Of a DNA stretch of 25,485 nt, positions 1-7,181 are shown one piece after another. A model generated the notes under the pieces. It saw nothing but the letters and a program-made list of their open reading frames with translations, ran no database searches and was not told the DNA's origin. Source of the DNA: Oscillospiraceae bacterium (GTDB lineage Bacteria > Bacillota_A > Clostridia > Oscillospirales > Oscillospiraceae); the NCBI GenBank assembly GCA_017408725.1, contig JAFQUA010000016.1, positions 1 to 25,485 on the forward strand, written 5' to 3'. The position numbers and the translations under genes are program-made. How positions within the stretch are numbered: the first letter of the stretch is position 1; the number at the start of each line of letters is the position of its first letter.

Positions 1-53
1 CCCCGACCTACTGCTTAGAAGGCAGTTGCTCTATCCAGCTGAGCTACTGGCGC
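1..53 (-). tRNA. tRNA-Arg (TCT), 3' end cut by window edge
   Basis: Read on the minus strand, the sequence starts GCGCCAGTAGCTCAGC and continues through a typical D-loop into an anticodon stem-loop with the loop CTTCTAA, giving anticodon TCT (reads AGA/AGG). The variable loop and the start of the T-stem (GTCGGGG) are present, but the T-loop, acceptor 3' strand and CCA lie outside the window. It is followed 7 bases upstream by tRNA-Gly, so the two probably form one tRNA transcript. Confidence 0.93.
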
Positions 54-60
54 ATTTCTA

Positions 61-134
61 TGGAGCGGGTGACGGGAATCGGACCCGCGTATCCAGCTTG
101 GAAGGCTGGTGTTCTACCATTGAACTACACCCGC
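61..134 (-). tRNA. tRNA-Gly (TCC)
   Basis: On the minus strand a complete 74-base tRNA is visible: acceptor strand GCGGGTG pairing with CACCCGC, D-arm with TTCAATGGTAGAA, anticodon loop CTTCCAA giving anticodon TCC, T-arm GCGGGTCCGATTCCCGT, discriminator T and an encoded CCA end (61-63). It reads GGA/GGG glycine codons. It is next to tRNA-Arg in the same orientation. Confidence 0.95.
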
Positions 135-185
135 AAGTCCACAACGGTTTCAGCTAGGAAATTTTAGCACAGGAAATGCTAGATG

Positions 186-1043
186 TCAAGGCTTATTTTT
201 CAGTATTTGGGGTATCTTTTCGCAAATGACTTCCGCAACAGCGCCCTCAGCACAGACACAGACATTCTCGAAGCGGTCCGCTACCACACCGTCGGAAGGG
301 CAGAAAGCATAATCTGCGCCATTTAGCATAGTCACATCGTTCTCTGCGTCGCCCACGCAGACCAAAAATTTTTTGCCAAGCTTCTGCTGCAGCTGCCGGG
401 CAGAGTTCAGCTTAGAGCAGCCTTTGGCGTGCATATCCGCGATCCGGGCACAGGCACGGAAGATCTCCACCTTGTGACCGTAGGTTTCCCGGATGTATTG
501 GATGCCCTCTTCAAACAGCCGCAGTTCCTCCTCCGTAGCTTCGTACATGGAGGCCACGGTGTTCTCATGAAACTGACCGTAAAGGCTGAATTTGATAAAA
601 GGACCGGGGATCTGGTCTGGGGCGGCGTAATTCCAGGGGCAGCCGTTGTTGTCGCAGTAGTCCTCCCAGCCGATGTCTTTATGCATCAGATAATGGGCAT
701 CGATGGCCTGCACTTCCACATTCAGATGGGGAAACCGGGCCTGCAGCTCGGGGAGCACCGCCATGGGATCCAGATCAATGGGCGAAAAACGGGTCAGCTC
801 ACGGTTATCTTCGTCATAATCGGCGCTGCCGTTGTATAGCAGCAGCGGTGCGTTGTGGGGCACAATATCGAGGATGTTTCGCAGGGACATGGGAATGCTG
901 CGGCCGGTGTTGACGGTGAAAGTGCCGCCGTTATCCATAAAATAACGGATGGCATCCAAATTGCGTTGTGGAATGGTGGAGTCGGGCGCAGTGAGGGTGC
1001 GGTCAAAATCCACGGTCAGTAAGACATCAGAGTACAGTGCCAT
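186..1043 (-). CDS. HAD-superfamily (Cof/HAD-IIB type) phosphatase
   Basis: A 285-residue soluble protein. The N-terminus has the HAD motif I as DFDRTLT (D12 and D14, nucleophile and acid/base), then a NTGRS motif II region near residue 45. The C-terminal part has GDAENDVTML, the usual motif IV that binds magnesium. The length and the cap placed between motifs II and III fit the Cof/YbiV subtype, whose members are mostly sugar-phosphate or nucleotide phosphatases; the substrate cannot be told from sequence. The gene starts directly after the pseudouridine synthase stop with no gap, so it is the last gene of the lspA operon. No clear terminator is seen between its stop and tRNA-Gly. Confidence 0.88.
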   Translation of the reverse strand: MALYSDVLLTVDFDRTLTAPDSTIPQRNLDAIRYFMDNGGTFTVNTGRSIPMSLRNILDIVPHNAPLLLYNGSADYDEDNRELTRFSPIDLDPMAVLPELQARFPHLNVEVQAIDAHYLMHKDIGWEDYCDNNGCPWNYAAPDQIPGPFIKFSLYGQFHENTVASMYEATEEELRLFEEGIQYIRETYGHKVEIFRACARIADMHAKGCSKLNSARQLQQKLGKKFLVCVGDAENDVTMLNGADYAFCPSDGVVADRFENVCVCAEGAVAEVICEKIPQILKNKP

Positions 1044-1949
1044 TTAAGTGATCCTCTCCAGTTTGTCCAAAACCTGCTGAAAATAATCGGGCAGGGGCGC
1101 AAAAACCATAACGGGCCGCTCATCCCTGGGATGGCGGAAGCACAGCGCTCCGGCGTGGAGACATTGGCTGTCCTGTCCCAGTTCCGGCTTTTTGTGTCCG
1201 TATACCGTGTCGCCCAGAATGGGGTGGCCGATGTGGGCCATGTGAACGCGGATCTGGTGGGTCCGTCCGGTTTCCAGCCGGCAGCGGACATGGGTGTAGC
1301 TCCGGTAACGCTTCACAACTTCCCAGTGGGTCACGGCTTCCTTGCTGTTGCGCTCGGTGACGCACATTTTCTTCCGGTCACTTGGATGCCGCCCGATGGG
1401 CGCATTAACAGTGCCGCTGTCCTCCCGGAAAGAACCGCAGACGATCAGTTCGTAAGTTCTTGCCATGGTGTGATCCTTTAGCTGGGAAGCAAGGATCCGG
1501 TGGGCAAAATCGTTTTTCGCCACTGCCAGCAATCCGGAAGTATCTTTGTCGATGCGGTGGACGATGCCGGGGCGCAGTTCGCCGTTGATGCCGGAAAGTT
1601 CATCGCCCATGGCGTACAGAAGTCCGTTGACCAGCGTATCGTCCTGATGACCGGCGGCAGGGTGCACAACAAGTCCTTTGGGCTTGTTGATGACCACCAC
1701 ATCCTCGTCTTCATAAACGATGTCCAGAACCATTTCCGTGGGGGCGATCTCCACTTCCTTCGGCTCCGGTATGGTGACACGGATATCATCGCCCGTATTC
1801 AGTTTGTCATTTTTCTTTCCGGGCTTGCCGTTTCGCATTACACAGCCCTCTTCCAGCAGCTTCTGGGCTGCGGAGCGGGTCAGATCCTGCACAGAGCGGG
1901 CAAGAAAGGCATCCAGCCGTTCCCCCGGCAGGTCAGCAAAAAGGATCAT
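1044..1949 (-). CDS. RluA/RluD-family 23S rRNA pseudouridine synthase
   Basis: A 301-residue enzyme converting specific uridines in rRNA to pseudouridine. Residues 1-60 look like an S4 RNA-binding domain (RLDAFLA, then EGCVMRNGK). The catalytic motif HRIDKDTSG lies at 131-139, with D134 as the catalytic aspartate, followed by the family motif GRTHQIRVH. Length is normal for RluD. The start overlaps the lspA stop by four bases (ATGA type), which suggests translational coupling. The lspA-rluD pair is common in Firmicutes (lspA-ylyB in Bacillus subtilis). The exact modified position is not deducible, so no symbol is given. Confidence 0.93.
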   Translation of the reverse strand: MILFADLPGERLDAFLARSVQDLTRSAAQKLLEEGCVMRNGKPGKKNDKLNTGDDIRVTIPEPKEVEIAPTEMVLDIVYEDEDVVVINKPKGLVVHPAAGHQDDTLVNGLLYAMGDELSGINGELRPGIVHRIDKDTSGLLAVAKNDFAHRILASQLKDHTMARTYELIVCGSFREDSGTVNAPIGRHPSDRKKMCVTERNSKEAVTHWEVVKRYRSYTHVRCRLETGRTHQIRVHMAHIGHPILGDTVYGHKKPELGQDSQCLHAGALCFRHPRDERPVMVFAPLPDYFQQVLDKLERIT

Positions 1950-2422
1950 TTCTTTCCGTCCTTCCAGAATGCCTTATTGAAGAAAATCAGACTTACCATC
2001 AGCGCGATGCAGCCGCAGGTGATAAAGCTGTCGGCAACATTGAACACGGGAAACTGGATAAACAGGGTCTCAATCATATCGATCACATAGCCCAGCCGCA
2101 GCCGGTCGATCATATTGCCCAATCCACCGGCGTAGACAGCGGCGATGCAGAACCATTCGAATTTGGAGAAAGGAAAGGTCTTCTTAAAGTATGCCCAGAG
2201 AATCGCGGCGGTAAAAACAGCAAAGATCAGCGCAAAAAGCCACTGCTGTCCCTGCAGCATAGAAAAGGCAGCGCCGGTATTTTGGGCGTAGGTCAGCTGC
2301 ACCACACCGGGAAGCAGGGGAATATCGGCGTAAAGGGGGATATTCTCCACAACCAGAAATTTGGTGATCTGGTCAACGGCCACGACGGCGGCAGAGAATA
2401 AGGTCAAAAACAAAAGAAACAC
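1946..2422 (-). CDS. lspA: Lipoprotein signal peptidase (signal peptidase II)
   Basis: A 158-residue membrane aspartyl protease that cleaves the signal peptide of diacylglyceryl-modified prolipoproteins. Four hydrophobic segments are visible (about 2-22, 60-80, 90-106, 132-150). The conserved blocks NTGAAFS (48-54), GNMIDR (102-107), VIDMIE (with D115) and FNVADS (with D131) are all present; D115 and D131 match the catalytic aspartate pair. The start is a GTG, chosen because a GGGAGG ribosome binding site lies 8 bases upstream and the nearby ATG is out of frame. It is the first gene of the lspA - pseudouridine synthase - HAD operon. A likely substrate in this window is the lipoprotein at 11277. 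Confidence 0.95.
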   Translation of the reverse strand: MFLLFLTLFSAAVVAVDQITKFLVVENIPLYADIPLLPGVVQLTYAQNTGAAFSMLQGQQWLFALIFAVFTAAILWAYFKKTFPFSKFEWFCIAAVYAGGLGNMIDRLRLGYVIDMIETLFIQFPVFNVADSFITCGCIALMVSLIFFNKAFWKDGKK

Positions 2423-2449
2423 GAAACATACCTCCCGTATATTTGCTTC

Positions 2450-2478
2450 ATGATACCATGGGAAAGAGGGAAAGTCAA
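2450..2478 (-). promoter_or_regulatory. Sigma-A type promoter of the lspA operon
   Basis: On the minus strand TTGACT (2473-2478) and TATCAT (2450-2455) are separated by exactly 17 bases. The -10 lies about 15 bases upstream of the GGGAGG ribosome binding site of lspA, so the leader would be short. Confidence 0.65.
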
Positions 2479-2511
2479 ATTTCTGTTTGTCGGTCTGTTT
2501 TTGCTGTGCAC

Positions 2512-2676
2512 CAAGCCTCCCTCTGACGAGGGAAGTGGCACGGCGTGAGCCGTGACGGAGGGAGAGAAAATGTTAGACTTGTTGCTTTTTTCTGATACAA
2601 AGTACAAACTGTTAGGTTTTCTCTCCCTCAGTCAGCTTCGCTGACAGCTCCCTCGTCAGAGGGAGCCTTGAGAGCG
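2512..2676. repeat. MITE/REP-like palindromic element
   Basis: Two arms of about 55-60 bases lie in inverted orientation. The left arm reads AAGCCTCCCTCTGACGAGGG and runs to GGAGGGAGAGAAAATGTTAG (2557-2576). The right arm, on the minus strand, reads AAGGCTCCCTCTGACGAGGG and runs to GAGGGAGAGAAAACCTAAC. Each arm also has its own internal hairpin (for example GGCACGGCGTGAGCCGTG on the left and CTGTCAGCGAAGCTGACTG on the right). The roughly 40 bases between the arms hold no gene. CCCTCTGACGAGGGAG-type palindromes are a common dispersed element in gut Clostridia; whether it is mobile here is inference. Confidence 0.7.
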
Positions 2677-2705
2677 ATAAATCCCAATTTGTTCATTTCA
2701 CACCA

Positions 2706-2733
2706 TAAAAAAACCGCCCCGGGTATTCCCGGG
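2706..2733 (-). terminator. Rho-independent terminator of the HPr-like gene
   Basis: On the minus strand a CCCGGG-AATA-CCCGGG hairpin (2718-2733, extended by a G-C pair through the flanking bases) is followed by GCGG and seven T residues (2707-2713). It lies 25 bases after the stop codon of the HPr-like gene, on the same strand. Confidence 0.85.
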
Positions 2734-2757
2734 ACGATGCTCAAAGAGCCAAAAAAA

Positions 2758-2991
2758 TTACACCAGAAACTGGCTTGCCTGCTGCCGGAAGTTCCGGAAA
2801 CAGTCTGCGTCGCAGTCGCACAGTACGGTCAAAGGGTGGGAAAAATCAAGGCTTGCCATGCCGATAAAGCCTTTGGCATTGACCACCTGATGGTCGTTGC
2901 CTACAAATACCTCAAAGGGCTGAACGGTTGCCAGAGAGATAAAATCCCGCACCTCCGGAAAGGAGTGAATGGCAATGTTAAATTCCTGCAT
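2758..2991 (-). CDS. HPr-like (PTS phosphocarrier fold) small protein
   Basis: A 77-residue protein that matches the HPr fold along its length: the block VVNAKGFIGMASLDFSHPL (38-56) corresponds to the regulatory-serine helix and following strand of HPr (in true HPr, KSIMGVMSLG). An Ile-His pair at 8-9 falls near the phosphorylatable histidine, but the following conserved Arg is missing (HSFPE instead of HARPA), and the regulatory serine is glycine. It is therefore probably not a standard sugar-PTS phosphocarrier; it belongs to the small stand-alone HPr-like proteins frequent in Clostridia, whose role is not established. A GGAGG-type ribosome binding site precedes the ATG, a terminator follows, and its promoter is divergent from mtaB. 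Confidence 0.8.
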   Translation of the reverse strand: MQEFNIAIHSFPEVRDFISLATVQPFEVFVGNDHQVVNAKGFIGMASLDFSHPLTVLCDCDADCFRNFRQQASQFLV

Positions 2992-3035
2992 AACTTTGCC
3001 CTCCTTCTGCTGTACAAAGACTCAAAAAGCGTGTA

Positions 3036-3041
3036 TAATAA
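3036..3041 (+). promoter_or_regulatory. Possible second upstream promoter for mtaB (-10 box)
   Basis: A perfect TATAAT lies 17 bases after TGTACA (3013-3018) on the plus strand, inside the leader of the divergent HPr-like gene. If used, it would add an RNA leader of about 110 bases before mtaB and run antisense to the HPr-like leader. Weak -35, so only a candidate. Confidence 0.3.
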
Positions 3042-3077
3042 GAAAAACGCGAAAGCTTTCCCTGTCAAATTATCTTT

Positions 3078-3106
3078 ATTATACCGGATGAATCCGGTAG
3101 TTTCAA
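3078..3106 (-). promoter_or_regulatory. Promoter of the HPr-like gene
   Basis: On the minus strand TTGAAA (3101-3106) and a perfect TATAAT (3078-3083) are spaced by 17 bases. The start codon of the HPr-like gene is about 85 bases downstream. The spacer contains the palindrome at 3082-3099. Confidence 0.6.
3082..3099. promoter_or_regulatory. 18-bp palindrome, probable operator
   Basis: TACCGGAT-GA-ATCCGGTA is a perfect inverted repeat with 8-bp arms and a 2-bp centre. It fills the spacer between the -35 and -10 boxes of the HPr-like promoter and ends just before the -35 box of the mtaB promoter, a position where a bound dimer could repress both. The regulator is not identified. Confidence 0.55.
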
Positions 3107-3129
3107 TTGACAGTTTGGATGATTATAAC
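3101..3129 (+). promoter_or_regulatory. Promoter of the mtaB operon
   Basis: TTTCAA (3101-3106) and TATAAC (3124-3129) are separated by 17 bases on the plus strand. The -35 box occupies the same six base pairs as the -35 box of the divergent HPr-like promoter (TTGAAA on the other strand). Confidence 0.5.
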
Positions 3130-3161
3130 AAAAAAGATACATGAAAATTGGTGAATATGCA

Positions 3162-4481
3162 ATGAAAATCGGCTTTTATACATTGGGATGCAAAACGAAT
3201 CAGTATGAGACCCAGGCAATGGAGCAGCTCCTCGTTGCCATGGGGCATACGGTGGACAGCTTCGAGGAAGCCTGCGACGGCTATATTATCAACACCTGCT
3301 CCGTTACCGCCGTAGCGGACAAGAAAAACCGTGCCGTGATCCGTCGCTGCCGGCGGGAGAATCCCAATGCGGTCATCGGTGTCTGCGGTTGCTACAGCCA
3401 GCATGATGCCGAGGCGGTGCGGGCGCTGGGCGCAGATGTATTGGGCGGCAGCGGCCAGCGGCAGGAATTTTTGCAGAATATGCTGACGGCTATGGCAGAG
3501 AAAAGCCATCTGGAAAATTTGGACAACGCCCTGCGCCGCCGGGAATTTGAGGTGCTGCCGGCAGGCGGTCTTTCCGAGCGGACAAGAGCCATGCTGAAGG
3601 TGCAGGACGGCTGCGTAAATTTCTGCTCTTACTGCATCATTCCCTATACCCGTGGCCCGGTGCGTTCCGCGCCGCTAGAGCTGGCGGTGGCGCAGGCGAA
3701 AGAACTGGGGGAAAAGGGCTATCGGGAGATCGTTGTTACCGGTATTGAAATTGCATCGTGGGGCGTGGATCTTCCCGGAAAGCCTTCAGTGCAGACTTTG
3801 ATCGCTGCTGTTTGCGAGGCAGTTCCGGAGCTTCGGGTGCGTCTTGGCAGCTTGGAACCGAGGGTGATCACCAGGCAGTTCTGCGAAGCCATGGCAAAAT
3901 ACAAAAATCTTTGCCCCCAGTTTCATCTTTCTATGCAATCCGGCTGTGATACGGTGCTGGAGCGGATGCGCCGGAAATATGATACCACTCGCTACTATGA
4001 AAGTGTGTCCCTTTTGAAGGAATATTTCCCCGGCTGCGCCATCACCACCGATATGATCGTTGCCTTCCCCGGGGAAACGGAGGAGGAATTTGCCCAAAGT
4101 CTGGAATTTATCCGGAAGTGCGGCTTTGCGGATATGCACATTTTCCCCTATTCCCGCCGCCCCGGTACACCGGCGGACAAGATGGCAGGGCAGCATAATA
4201 ACGCAACCAAGGAAGAACGCAGCCGCAAAGCCATCGCCGTTGGGCAGGAAATGAGCCGCGCCTATCGGGAAAATATGGTGGGGTCGGCGCAGGAAGTGCT
4301 GTTTGAAGAGCCGGAGGGACAGTTTTTCACCGGTCACGCCCCCAACTATGTGAAGGTCTATGTCCCCGGAGAGGATCTGCACAATAAAGTCCGCTTGGTG
4401 CGCATCACCGCCGTCCACGCCGACGGTGTAACCGGCGAAGTGGTATCTGATTCTTGCAAAGACCCGTTTGCCATGGTATAA
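3162..4481 (+). CDS. mtaB: tRNA t6A37 methylthiotransferase MtaB
   Basis: A 439-residue radical-SAM enzyme that adds the 2-methylthio group to N6-threonylcarbamoyladenosine at tRNA position 37. Three N-terminal cysteines for the auxiliary iron-sulfur cluster are in GCKTN (C10), NTCSVT (C46) and GVCGCY (C75). The radical-SAM cluster motif CX3CX2C is at C151, C155, C158, and a TRAM-type RNA-binding region closes the protein (about 370-435). The start at 3162 is preferred over an in-frame ATG at 3141 because GGTGA lies 8 bases upstream and the protein then begins MKIGFYTLGCKTN, as in the family. It is the first gene of the RNA-modification operon. GCKTNQYE distinguishes MtaB from MiaB (GCQMN). 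Confidence 0.93.
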   Translation: MKIGFYTLGCKTNQYETQAMEQLLVAMGHTVDSFEEACDGYIINTCSVTAVADKKNRAVIRRCRRENPNAVIGVCGCYSQHDAEAVRALGADVLGGSGQRQEFLQNMLTAMAEKSHLENLDNALRRREFEVLPAGGLSERTRAMLKVQDGCVNFCSYCIIPYTRGPVRSAPLELAVAQAKELGEKGYREIVVTGIEIASWGVDLPGKPSVQTLIAAVCEAVPELRVRLGSLEPRVITRQFCEAMAKYKNLCPQFHLSMQSGCDTVLERMRRKYDTTRYYESVSLLKEYFPGCAITTDMIVAFPGETEEEFAQSLEFIRKCGFADMHIFPYSRRPGTPADKMAGQHNNATKEERSRKAIAVGQEMSRAYRENMVGSAQEVLFEEPEGQFFTGHAPNYVKVYVPGEDLHNKVRLVRITAVHADGVTGEVVSDSCKDPFAMV

Positions 4482-4508
4482 TAAAATTACCAAGGTTTGG
4501 AGGTTTTT

Positions 4509-5054
4509 ATGAAAACCCTGTTACATGTTTGCTGCGCCCCCTGCGCCAACCAGTGCATCGAGGTGCTGAGAGGGGACAAGTTTGAGGTTGCCGGCTTCTG
4601 GTACAACCCCAATATCCACCCCTTTACCGAGTATCGGGAGCGCAGAAATTGTTTAAGAGAATACGCCGCGGCTATTGACCTGCCCCTTTTGGAGCGGGAT
4701 GATTACGGTCTGCGGCCCTTTGTCCGTGCCGTTGCGGAGGATATTGGTGGCCGCTGCGTCAAATGCTACGAAATGCGGCTTTATGAAACGGCGAAAGCCG
4801 CTGTCGAGGGTGGCTTCGACAGCTTTACATCCAGTTTGTTCATCAGCCCCTACCAGAATCATGAATTGATGCGGGAAGTGGCGGAAAGAGCCGCCATGGA
4901 ATACGGTGTGGAATTTCTCTACCGGGATTTCCGTCCCTATTTCAAGGCCGGGCAGGAGAAAGCCAGAGAGCTTGAAATGTACATTCAGAAATACTGCGGC
5001 TGCGTCTTTTCCGAGCAGGAGCGGTATCTGAAGCCCAAGAAGATCATTCCTTAA
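4509..5054 (+). CDS. queH: Epoxyqueuosine reductase QueH
   Basis: A 181-residue enzyme catalysing the last step of queuosine synthesis in tRNA, reducing epoxyqueuosine to queuosine; QueH (DUF208) is the non-cobalamin alternative to QueG. Visible are the adjacent cysteines HVCCAPC at the N-terminus, CVKCYEMR in the middle and YCGCVFSE near the end, the family's metal and iron-sulfur ligands. The ATG at 4509 has GGAGG five bases upstream, so it is preferred over a TTG at 4497. It lies 27 bases after mtaB and 13 before the next gene. No other queuosine gene is in the window, so the cell may salvage precursor or encode the rest elsewhere. Confidence 0.93.
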   Translation: MKTLLHVCCAPCANQCIEVLRGDKFEVAGFWYNPNIHPFTEYRERRNCLREYAAAIDLPLLERDDYGLRPFVRAVAEDIGGRCVKCYEMRLYETAKAAVEGGFDSFTSSLFISPYQNHELMREVAERAAMEYGVEFLYRDFRPYFKAGQEKARELEMYIQKYCGCVFSEQERYLKPKKIIP

Positions 5055-5067
5055 TGTAGGAGGAACC

Positions 5068-6198
5068 ATGACCAATATACAGTTTGCAGCGCCCTGCCTT
5101 TTTGGACTGGAGGGCATCGCCGGAGATGAGCTGCGCCGGCTGAATATTGAAAATGTCCGGGTGGAGGACCGTCGGGTGCTCTTCACCGGCGATATGGATA
5201 CCCTGGCAAAGGCCAATATCTGTCTGCGCACGGCGGAGCGGGTACACATCGTCCTTGCGCAGTTTGAGGCAAAGACCTTTGAGGAGCTGTTTCAGGGCGT
5301 GTACCATGCCAATCTGGAGGATTTTATCCCCAGGGATGGACAGTTTCCCGTCAAGGGCAAGTGCCTCGACAGCCAGCTGATGAGTGAATCCGATTGTCAG
5401 GCCATCATCAAAAAGGCGGCCTCCCGCCGCCTGGGAGAAAAATACGGCGTCAGTTGGCTGCCGGAAACCGGTGTGAAATTCCAGCTGCAGTTTTTGATCC
5501 TGAAAAATCAGGTCAGCCTTTATCTCGATACCTCCGGCGCGGGCCTACACAAACGCGGTTACCGCGCAGTGGGTAACGAAGCGCCCCTGCGGGAAACACT
5601 GGCCGCAGGCATGATCCAGCTGACCAAGTACCGGGGACGGGACTTCGTTTGGGACCCTTTCTGCGGCTCCGGCACCATTCCCATCGAGGCGGCGCTGATC
5701 GCCAAGAACCGGGCGCCGGGCTTAAACCGCCAGTTTGCCGCCCAAGGCTACCCCTGGGTGCCGGCTTCCGCTTGGGAGAAAGCCAAGGCCGAAGCAAAGG
5801 ATCGGGAATTTAGGGGAGAATACCACATTTTAGGCTCGGATAATGACCCTATGTGCGTATCCCTTTCCATGGCAAATGCCCGGAAAGCCGGCGTTGCCGA
5901 TTGCATTACCTTTAAAGACGGGGATGCTACCAAGCTGAGCCTGCCGGCAGAATCCGGCATTATCATCTGCAATCCTCCCTACGGACAGCGAATGATGGAG
6001 CAGAGCAGCGCCCAGCGGCTGTACGCCGCCATGGGACGGCACTGGAAATTCGCCAACGAGTGGAAGAAATATATCATCACCTCCGAGCCGGAGTTTGAGC
6101 ATTATTTCGGCCGCCGGGCGGACAAAAAGCGCAAGCTCTACAACGGCATGATCAAGTGCGATTATTATATGTATACCGATAACGCAAGGAAGAAATAA
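5068..6198 (+). CDS. THUMP-domain class I SAM-dependent rRNA methyltransferase (RlmL/YpsC-like)
   Basis: A 376-residue protein. The first 60 residues and the following THUMP region (about 60-160) bind RNA. The methyltransferase domain has the SAM-binding motif DPFCGSGT (196-203) followed by IPIEAA, and the catalytic NPPY (302-305) typical of N2-guanine RNA methylation. The family includes E. coli RlmL (m2G2445 of 23S rRNA) and B. subtilis YpsC; the length matches the short YpsC type without the second RlmK domain. TAGGAGGAACC directly precedes the ATG. It lies within the mtaB-rqcH operon. Confidence 0.9.
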   Translation: MTNIQFAAPCLFGLEGIAGDELRRLNIENVRVEDRRVLFTGDMDTLAKANICLRTAERVHIVLAQFEAKTFEELFQGVYHANLEDFIPRDGQFPVKGKCLDSQLMSESDCQAIIKKAASRRLGEKYGVSWLPETGVKFQLQFLILKNQVSLYLDTSGAGLHKRGYRAVGNEAPLRETLAAGMIQLTKYRGRDFVWDPFCGSGTIPIEAALIAKNRAPGLNRQFAAQGYPWVPASAWEKAKAEAKDREFRGEYHILGSDNDPMCVSLSMANARKAGVADCITFKDGDATKLSLPAESGIIICNPPYGQRMMEQSSAQRLYAAMGRHWKFANEWKKYIITSEPEFEHYFGRRADKKRKLYNGMIKCDYYMYTDNARKK

Positions 6199-6201
6199 GC
6201 T

Positions 6202-7131
6202 ATGAAGCATCTTTTCATCATCAATCCGGCGGCAGGAAGCCGTGACCGCACCAAGCAGTACAGTGTGGAGATCCATGAAGCTTGCACCGCCAGAAATTTG
6301 GATTACCGCATCGAGGTATCCGGTGCACCCGGTGAATGCTGCCGCATTGCCAGAGAAGCAGCCGAGACCGGCGAGGAATACCGCATCTACGCTTGCGGCG
6401 GCGACGGAACCCTTAACGAAGTGGCTTCCGGCGCGGCAGGATTCGACAATGTGGCGGTCACCGTCTATTCCGGCGGCAGCGGCAATGATTTTGTCAAACT
6501 GTTTGACGATCCCAAGGCGTTTTTTGATCTGGAGCGGCTGCTGGATGCCGAAGAAACCAAAATGGATCTGATCCGCTGCAATGACGATTTCTCCCTCAAT
6601 ATCTGCTCCGTGGGCTTGGACGCCCGGATCGGCACGGATGTTGCCAATTATAAGCGCATCCCTCTGTTGCAGGGCTTTGCCGCCTATGCTGCCTCTACGG
6701 TGATCAACCTCTTTAAGGGCATCAGCGAGCATTATGTGGTGGAAGTGGATGGGGAAGTGATCGATGGCGAGCAGACTTTCGTCTGTGTCTGCAACGGTCA
6801 GTATTACGGCGGTGGCTTCCATCCCGTGCCGGAAGCGGATCCCACCGACGGTAAGCTGGACATCCTGCTGGTGAAGAAGGTCAGCCTTCTGCAGGTGCCC
6901 GGTGTCATCGGTAAGTATAAAAACGGCGAGTATAAAAAGCTGACCCATTTGGTGCGGCATTTCCGCACGGATTCCGTTAAGATCACCTGCGATAAGCCCT
7001 CTGCCGTCAATCTGGATGGCGAATTGCGGGTAGCCCAGACGGTGGATATCCGTCTGGCGGAGGAAAAGCTGCGGTTCTTCTATCCCAAGGGCCTGCGCCT
7101 TGTGGTGGCGGAGCCTGCGCTGGCGAAATGA
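6202..7131 (+). CDS. Diacylglycerol kinase-like lipid kinase (DagK/YegS family)
   Basis: A 309-residue protein phosphorylating a lipid, most likely diacylglycerol for phospholipid recycling. It begins with the family motif INPAAGS (7-13), followed by the nucleotide-binding GGDGT (66-70) with LNEV, and GGSGNDF (91-97). The C-terminal part is the beta-sandwich typical of YegS/DgkB, including YYGGGFHPVPEADPTDGKLD. It starts three bases after the methyltransferase stop. There is no membrane segment; the family is peripheral to the membrane. Substrate specificity (diacylglycerol or another lipid alcohol) cannot be resolved from sequence. Confidence 0.92.
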   Translation: MKHLFIINPAAGSRDRTKQYSVEIHEACTARNLDYRIEVSGAPGECCRIAREAAETGEEYRIYACGGDGTLNEVASGAAGFDNVAVTVYSGGSGNDFVKLFDDPKAFFDLERLLDAEETKMDLIRCNDDFSLNICSVGLDARIGTDVANYKRIPLLQGFAAYAASTVINLFKGISEHYVVEVDGEVIDGEQTFVCVCNGQYYGGGFHPVPEADPTDGKLDILLVKKVSLLQVPGVIGKYKNGEYKKLTHLVRHFRTDSVKITCDKPSAVNLDGELRVAQTVDIRLAEEKLRFFYPKGLRLVVAEPALAK

Positions 7132-7137
7132 TACATA

Positions 7138-7160
7138 GGGCGCGCTGTACCGGCGCGCCC
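7138..7160 (+). promoter_or_regulatory. Intercistronic hairpin between the lipid kinase gene and mrnC
   Basis: GGGCGCGC (7138-7145) and GCGCGCCC (7153-7160) form a perfect 8-bp GC stem with a 7-base loop. No T-run follows (AAAATACAG), so it is not a normal terminator. It sits 21 bases upstream of the mrnC start and may be an RNA processing or stability element. Confidence 0.6.
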
Positions 7161-7181
7161 AAAATACAGCGGAGGATCGGT

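Noticed and set aside
1..134. tRNA genes as integration site of a mobile element
   Set aside because: No integrase, no repeat of a tRNA 3' end and ordinary housekeeping genes follow.
3141..3161. Upstream ATG for mtaB
   Set aside because: No ribosome binding site and the family protein begins at the next methionine; kept only as a less likely alternative.
4497..4508. TTG start for queH giving four extra residues
   Set aside because: The codons overlap the GGAGG ribosome binding site of the ATG at 4509.
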